Source: CAZIAK01 sp964537035 (GTDB lineage Bacteria > Planctomycetota > B15-G4). From it: a DNA stretch of 26,732 nucleotides. The notes beneath the pieces were generated by a model that did no database searches, was not told the DNA's origin, and saw only the letters and a list, made by a program, of their open reading frames with translations. Positions 22,839-26,732 of this stretch are shown here, piece by piece; position 1 is the first letter of the stretch, and each line of letters starts with the position of its first letter. The stretch is from positions 1 to 26,732 of the forward strand of contig CAZIAK010000057.1 in NCBI GenBank assembly GCA_964537035.1, given 5' to 3'. The position numbers and the translations under genes are program-made.

Positions 22839-24833
22839 ATGCTTCGAAGACTTGTCTCGATGGTGGTGGTGTCCTGTGTCCTTGGACTGTCACCCGACGC
22901 GCTGGGCCAGACGCAGCTCCGGCTTCCCGACGGTCTCGACGCCCGCGACTGGGCCGGCATCCAGGCGGCCCATCGATCCGGACGGCGTGCGGCCGGTGTG
23001 AGCGGCGTCCCCGGGAAGACTGCGTCCGCCTCGCTGGGTGTGAGCACCGTGACACAGCAGGCCTACATCAAGGCGTCCAATGCCGAGTTCAGCGACATCT
23101 TCGGTCAGGCCGTGGCGCTCTCGGGCGACACGGTCGTGGTGACAGCGCCCTTCGAAGACAGCGATGCCACAGGCGTCAACGGAAGTCAGGGCAACGAGCC
23201 GCTGTTCTTCGCGGAATCAGGAGCCGCCTACGTGTTGGTACGTGACGGCTCGACATGGACACAGCAGGCCTACCTCAAGGCATCCAACACGGGCTTCTTC
23301 GATCGATTCGGTGAGTCCGTAGCCATCTCCGGCGACACGATCGTCGTGGGTGCCCAGCAGGAGGAGAGCCAGGCCACAGGGATCAACGGCAATCAAGCGA
23401 ACAACAGCCTGGCCCTCGCCGGTGCGGCCTACGTGTTCGTCCGCAACGGCACGACCTGGAGCCAGCAGGCGTACATCAAGGCCTCGAACACGGAGGCGAA
23501 CGACCAGTTCGGACATGCCGTGGCCATCTCCGGCGACACCCTGGTCGTGGGTGCAAACCTCGAGGACAGCAACGCCACCGGCGTCAACTCGAATCAGAAC
23601 AACAACAGCGCTCCAGGCGCGGGCGCGGCCTATGTCTTTCAGCGCACCGGCACCACCTGGAGCCAGCAGGCGTATCTCAAGCCTTCCAATACCGGAAGCG
23701 GCGACCTGTTCGGCGTGACCGTGTCCATCTCCGGCGAGACGATCGTCGTCGGTGCCAGCGGGGAAGACAGCCGCGCCAAGGGTGTGAACGGCGCCGAGAA
23801 CGACAACAGCGCACCGGGCTCCGGCGCGGCCTATGTGTTCACGCGCAGCGGTTCGATCTGGAGCCAGCAGGCGTATGTCAAGGCATCCAACACCGGAGGC
23901 GGAGACTCATTCGGCATCTCGTCGGCCCTGTCCGGCGACACCCTTGTCCTCGGTGCAGACATGGAGGACAGCAGCGCCGCGGGTATCAACGGGGATCAGG
24001 CGAGCAACACCGCCAATGGCGCCGGTGCGGCCTACGTGTTCACGCGGAGCGGCACGACCTGGAGCCAGCAGGCCTACCTCAAGGCATCCAACACCGATTT
24101 CGGAGATCGGTTCGGCGCGGCCCTGGCCCTTTCGGAATCCGGTGATCAGTTGGCCGTCAGCGCATGGGACGAGAGCGGCGGAGACAGCGGAGTCAACGGC
24201 GACGCATCCGACAACTCGGTCTTCCAGTCGGGTGCGGCCTACTTGTTCAAGCGGTTCGGCACGACATGGGTGCAACGTGCCTACCTCAAGGCGTTCGACA
24301 CCGGCGTCTTTGACTCCTTTGGACGGTCGGTCGCTCTCTCGGACGACATGCTGGTCGCGGCAGCCACCGGCGACGACAGCGGGTCGGTCGGCATGGGCGG
24401 TGACCCGTTCGACAACAGCACACCCAACACGGGCTCACTCGTCGTCTTCGACATGATCCCGGATACCTGGACCAACCTGGGCGGCGCGTCCGTCGGCAGT
24501 GCGGGAGGGCCGGCACTCGTCGGAACCGGTGACTTGCTCGGTGGCGACCCCGTCTCCCTTGAGTTGGCGAACGCACCTGCTGGCGCCGCGCTCTTGCTCT
24601 GGATCTCCTTTGCGCCGACCTCCTTCGCCGCCGTCGGAGGAACCGTCCACGCCTTCCCGTTCGCGAGCCAGATCGGCTTCGTTGCGGACGGCACCGGAGC
24701 ACTCAGCGTCGGCGCCACCTGGCCGCTGGGAGTTCTGCCCGAAACCCAGATCTGGTTCCAGTTCCTCGTCGATGACCCTTCATCGCAGTATGGCATCACG
24801 CTGTCGAACGGACTGCACGCATTGACGCCGTGA
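22839..24833 (+). CDS. Secreted seven-bladed FG-GAP propeller with shared C-terminal module (protein D)
   Basis: The 664-residue protein starts at ATG 22839, where a signal peptide begins (MLRRLVSMVVVSCVLGLSPD, cleavage near LGQ/TQ); the upstream frame only reads the repeat. Seven blades follow, starting at about bases 23052, 23259, 23460, 23661, 23862, 24063 and 24270, each 67 or 69 residues. Each has QQAYxKASNT, FGxxVxxSGDTxVVGA, then EDSxAxGxNGxQxxNS, then GAAYVFxRxG. The Asp/Asn-rich loop is a likely calcium site. Seven repeats equal one closed integrin-type propeller. From 24468 (WTNLGGASVGSAGG) the shared module follows, the most diverged of the four, with AAVGG where the others have FKGG or LKGG. 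It ends LHALTP. A role in adhesion or surface assembly is likely but unproven. Confidence 0.88.
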   Translation: MLRRLVSMVVVSCVLGLSPDALGQTQLRLPDGLDARDWAGIQAAHRSGRRAAGVSGVPGKTASASLGVSTVTQQAYIKASNAEFSDIFGQAVALSGDTVVVTAPFEDSDATGVNGSQGNEPLFFAESGAAYVLVRDGSTWTQQAYLKASNTGFFDRFGESVAISGDTIVVGAQQEESQATGINGNQANNSLALAGAAYVFVRNGTTWSQQAYIKASNTEANDQFGHAVAISGDTLVVGANLEDSNATGVNSNQNNNSAPGAGAAYVFQRTGTTWSQQAYLKPSNTGSGDLFGVTVSISGETIVVGASGEDSRAKGVNGAENDNSAPGSGAAYVFTRSGSIWSQQAYVKASNTGGGDSFGISSALSGDTLVLGADMEDSSAAGINGDQASNTANGAGAAYVFTRSGTTWSQQAYLKASNTDFGDRFGAALALSESGDQLAVSAWDESGGDSGVNGDASDNSVFQSGAAYLFKRFGTTWVQRAYLKAFDTGVFDSFGRSVALSDDMLVAAATGDDSGSVGMGGDPFDNSTPNTGSLVVFDMIPDTWTNLGGASVGSAGGPALVGTGDLLGGDPVSLELANAPAGAALLLWISFAPTSFAAVGGTVHAFPFASQIGFVADGTGALSVGATWPLGVLPETQIWFQFLVDDPSSQYGITLSNGLHALTP

Positions 24834-24844
24834 CGGGGGCTCTG
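24827..24844 (+). repeat. 18-bp exact copy of part of dispersed repeat e
   Basis: The string gccgtgacgggggctctg at 24827-24844 is identical to 22788-22805 in repeat e. It overlaps the stop codon of gene D, so gene D is bracketed by an 18-bp direct repeat 2,039 bases apart. Confidence 0.8.
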
Positions 24845-24866
24845 CTCAATACACCTTGTTGAGCAG
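24842..24866 (+). terminator. Possible hairpin after gene D
   Basis: Arms ctgctcaa (24842-24849) and ttgagcag (24859-24866) are exact reverse complements with a 9-base loop, beginning 9 bases after the stop. No long T-run follows. From here to 25059 no gene is seen. Confidence 0.4.
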
Positions 24867-25059
24867 TCGTTCTGTGCCGAGCTGCCGAGGGCCCTCCCTC
24901 TTCATGGTTGCTGGCGACGGGGACCGTGAGGGTCCTGGCCCAGGCGGCCGACCCGCGGCGGCCCGTCTTTGGGCGCGGGCCGGGGGTCGGTGCCGGAGCC
25001 CATGGGATTGTTCTTCGGGACGGCCTGTGACCTGAACGAGGGGGCGGCGTCTCTCAGGC

Positions 25060-25545
25060 ATGGACAAGCCATCGAAAGCAGCACACGACGTTCAAGCCAG
25101 AGAAACTCACGACCCTGGTGAGCCTCACGACACTGGCGACAGCGAGGACATCCGGCGCTGGCTAGACGGGAGCGTTGAGCGTCTACTCACCGTGTGGGAC
25201 CGCTGCGGCGATCGCTATGCCCGGCGCCTGAGCGACTTCGATCACCCGGGAGATCCGCTGGACGATCTGCTCACCCTGGCTGCCCGGCGGGTGGTGCCCT
25301 TGCCGGCGCCCCGGCGGCGGGGGCTGCCTCGCGAGGGGCTGTCCGCCGCGGCTCTGGCTCTGTGCCATCTGGCCCGGCCAGATCGGCGCGTCCTGCGTGG
25401 CGCCCTCGGGGACGCTGGGCTGACCGGGCCTCAGCTCGAGCACTCAGCGGCAGCGATGTGGCGGCTCATGGAACGGGTGCGGGCGGCCCGTCGAAGAGAC
25501 GACGGACCGCCCGCAGAGGGTCTCGGAGAGAGAGCCGAGACGTAG
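25060..25545 (+). CDS. Hypothetical small cytoplasmic protein
   Basis: The 161-residue frame starts at ATG 25060. The first 30 residues are polar and rich in His and Asp. The remainder is Arg/Leu/Ala-rich and probably helical (for example LSAAALALCHLARPDRRVLR, then LEHSAAAMWRLMERVRAARR). No signal peptide, membrane helix or known motif is visible, and I do not recognise the family. Its length and codon pattern are compatible with a gene. It converges on the Cys-rich gene with 6 bases between the two stops, so the two transcripts would overlap at their ends. No ribosome site is clear. Confidence 0.5.
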   Translation: MDKPSKAAHDVQARETHDPGEPHDTGDSEDIRRWLDGSVERLLTVWDRCGDRYARRLSDFDHPGDPLDDLLTLAARRVVPLPAPRRRGLPREGLSAAALALCHLARPDRRVLRGALGDAGLTGPQLEHSAAAMWRLMERVRAARRRDDGPPAEGLGERAET

Positions 25546-25551
25546 AGAGGC

Positions 25552-26732
25552 TCAGCTGATCGAGTCAGCGTCGCTCTCATCGCCGTCGGTGCTGGCCTCT
25601 TCTGAGCAGCACGCCTCGGCGTCATCGGCGCACTCGGCAGCGATGTCAGCGCACTCGGCAGCGACGTCGGCACACTCGGCAGCGACGTCGGCACACTCAG
25701 CGGTGGCCTCGGCGCATTCGGCAGCCACCGTGGCGCACTCAGCGGCAGCTTCCGCAGAGCACTCGGCTGCGGCCGCGGTGCACTCAGCGGCCACGGCAAC
25801 GAGCTCGGCCTGGGTCGCCTGGACGCCTGCGGTGATGAACGAGACCTCGGTGGCCAGGGCCAGATCCTCGGTGCATTCGACACCACAGTCGGCCGCCACC
25901 TGCTCGCAGTCAGCCAGGTCGGCGGCACACTCGACGAGGACGTCGGCGCACTCGGCCACGGCACCAGAGCATTCGGCGACCGCAGCGCACTCGGCCGCGG
26001 CGTCAGAACACTCGACCACCACGGCGCATTCGACAACGGCGTCAGCGCATTCGCTGGCAGTGGTCGTGCTGACGGTCGCGACCAGCTCGGAGCACTCGGC
26101 CAGGTCGGCCTGGCATTCCGTCGCCGGGTCGCTGCACTCCAGCTTGATCACGTTGCCGCTGACGCCGGCGGCGTTGCCCATGACCTTGACGTTCTTGCCG
26201 TCCGGGGCGAAGCCGATCTCCTTGATGAAGGTGTTCTCGCCGTCGAGCTCGATCACTTCGATCTCGCCGTCGCGGTCGATGGTCATGACCCCGTCCTCGA
26301 TCTTGATCGAGAGGACCTCGCCGTCACCACCATCGCTGTCGATGACGTGCACGCCCTTGTGGCCCTTGAGCCCATCCAGCTTCTCGATGATCTTCAGGCC
26401 GTGCAAGCCCTCGAGCCCCTCGAGTTCCTTGAGCTCTTGGAGGCCGTGGAGCTGACCCTTGAGGCCCTCGAGTTCCTTCAGTTCGCCGAGCTGCATGCCC
26501 TTGAGGCCCTTGAGCTGACCCTTGAGGGCCTTGTGCAGCTGGGCAGCGTGGTCGCCGGCCAGGGCGTGCAGCCCCTTGAGGTGGTCACCGTCGAGCTTCA
26601 GCTGCAGCTTGAGCTGGCCGTCGTCCTCTGTCCATTCGCCCATCTCTTCGGTGAGCTCGGTCCAGTCGAAGTCGCCATCGAAGTCGCCATCGATGACGAA
26701 GGTGTTGCCGTCGCCGGAGAAGGCCTCGTGGT
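25552..26732 (-). CDS. Cysteine-heptad-repeat acidic protein, N-terminus outside window
   Basis: The frame is open to the right edge; an internal Met at 26643 is preceded in frame by acidic sequence (FVIDGDFDGDFDW), so the gene starts outside. Three parts are visible. First comes a Leu/Gly/Lys-rich quasi-repeat (LKGLKGMQLGELKELEGLKG-like, bases about 26350-26590). Next is a short beta-like part (VLSIKIEDGVMTIDRDGEIE, then NTFIKEIGFAPDGKNVKVMG). Last is a long Ala/Glu-rich part with 23 Cys (bases 25606-26136), mostly seven residues apart with the form C-A-x-x-A-A-E. The tail is acidic and Ser-rich (STDGDESDADSIS). The Cys region looks helical with one Cys stripe. I recognise no family. Metal binding, disulfide cross-linking or a structural fibre are all possible. 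No signal peptide can be judged. Confidence 0.75.
   Translation of the reverse strand, partial: HEAFSGDGNTFVIDGDFDGDFDWTELTEEMGEWTEDDGQLKLQLKLDGDHLKGLHALAGDHAAQLHKALKGQLKGLKGMQLGELKELEGLKGQLHGLQELKELEGLEGLHGLKIIEKLDGLKGHKGVHVIDSDGGDGEVLSIKIEDGVMTIDRDGEIEVIELDGENTFIKEIGFAPDGKNVKVMGNAAGVSGNVIKLECSDPATECQADLAECSELVATVSTTTASECADAVVECAVVVECSDAAAECAAVAECSGAVAECADVLVECAADLADCEQVAADCGVECTEDLALATEVSFITAGVQATQAELVAVAAECTAAAAECSAEAAAECATVAAECAEATAECADVAAECADVAAECADIAAECADDAEACCSEEASTDGDESDADSIS
25628..25753 (-). repeat. 21-bp imperfect tandem repeat encoding Cys heptads
   Basis: Six 21-base units begin at 25628, 25649, 25670, 25691, 25712 and 25733, of the type gcgcactcggcagcgacgtcg on the plus strand. 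The first three differ by only one to three bases. They encode seven-residue units with a Cys, in the minus-strand gene. Recent duplication is likely for the closest copies. Confidence 0.85.

Overview
The window is high-GC bacterial DNA dominated by secreted and envelope proteins: FG-GAP beta-propellers, a right-handed beta-helix protein, a TPR/CRTAC1-type lipoprotein, a Ser/Thr kinase with a large external region, and two lipoproteins. Several genes lack an obvious Shine-Dalgarno sequence. This mix, the IS type at the left edge and the kinase architecture suggest a Planctomycetota genome. That is an inference from gene content; no rRNA or tRNA is present to confirm it. A 100-N gap flanked by identical 55-bp ends shows that this is a draft scaffold.

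Layout. Positions 1-568 (-) hold the N-terminal part of an rve-type transposase. Positions 1250-1978 (-) encode a YebC/PmpR (YeeN-like) protein. Positions 2189-4099 (+) carry a small possible secreted protein and secreted propeller protein A. Positions 4290-4614 hold a truncated alpha/beta-hydrolase remnant abutting a dispersed repeat. Positions 4665-6554 (-) encode a MORN-like lipoprotein of lower GC. Positions 6633-7084 carry an IS91-like transposase remnant and its downstream repeat, followed by a secreted beta-helix protein (7109-8992). Positions 9110-10242 are a TPR/UnbV-ASPIC lipoprotein broken by the assembly gap. Positions 10506-11810 encode an SGNH hydrolase. Positions 12185-16622 form a tight operon for a MacAB-like ABC exporter (adaptor, ATPase, two FtsX-type permeases). 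Positions 16955-20107 encode a transmembrane kinase. Positions 20248-24833 hold three secreted proteins (B, C, D), with an 18-bp tandem array between B and C and a second IS91-like remnant between C and D. Positions 25060-25545 (+) encode a small unknown protein. It converges on a striking Cys-rich heptad-repeat protein (-) that runs off the right edge.

Two observations stand out. First, proteins A, B, C and D have unrelated N-terminal parts but share the same C-terminal module of about 120 residues (W-x-[DN]-[LM]-G at its start, a KGG or related motif in the middle, SN-x-L at the end). It looks like an undescribed sorting, anchoring or assembly domain. Second, the right-edge protein has 23 cysteines, mostly seven residues apart and each first Cys of a unit preceded by Glu or Asp in an Ala-rich, probably helical, background. 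A dispersed repeat connected with IS91-like remnants occurs five times on the same strand, in three cases just upstream of a gene, so mobile-element ends may have shaped this secreted-protein region.
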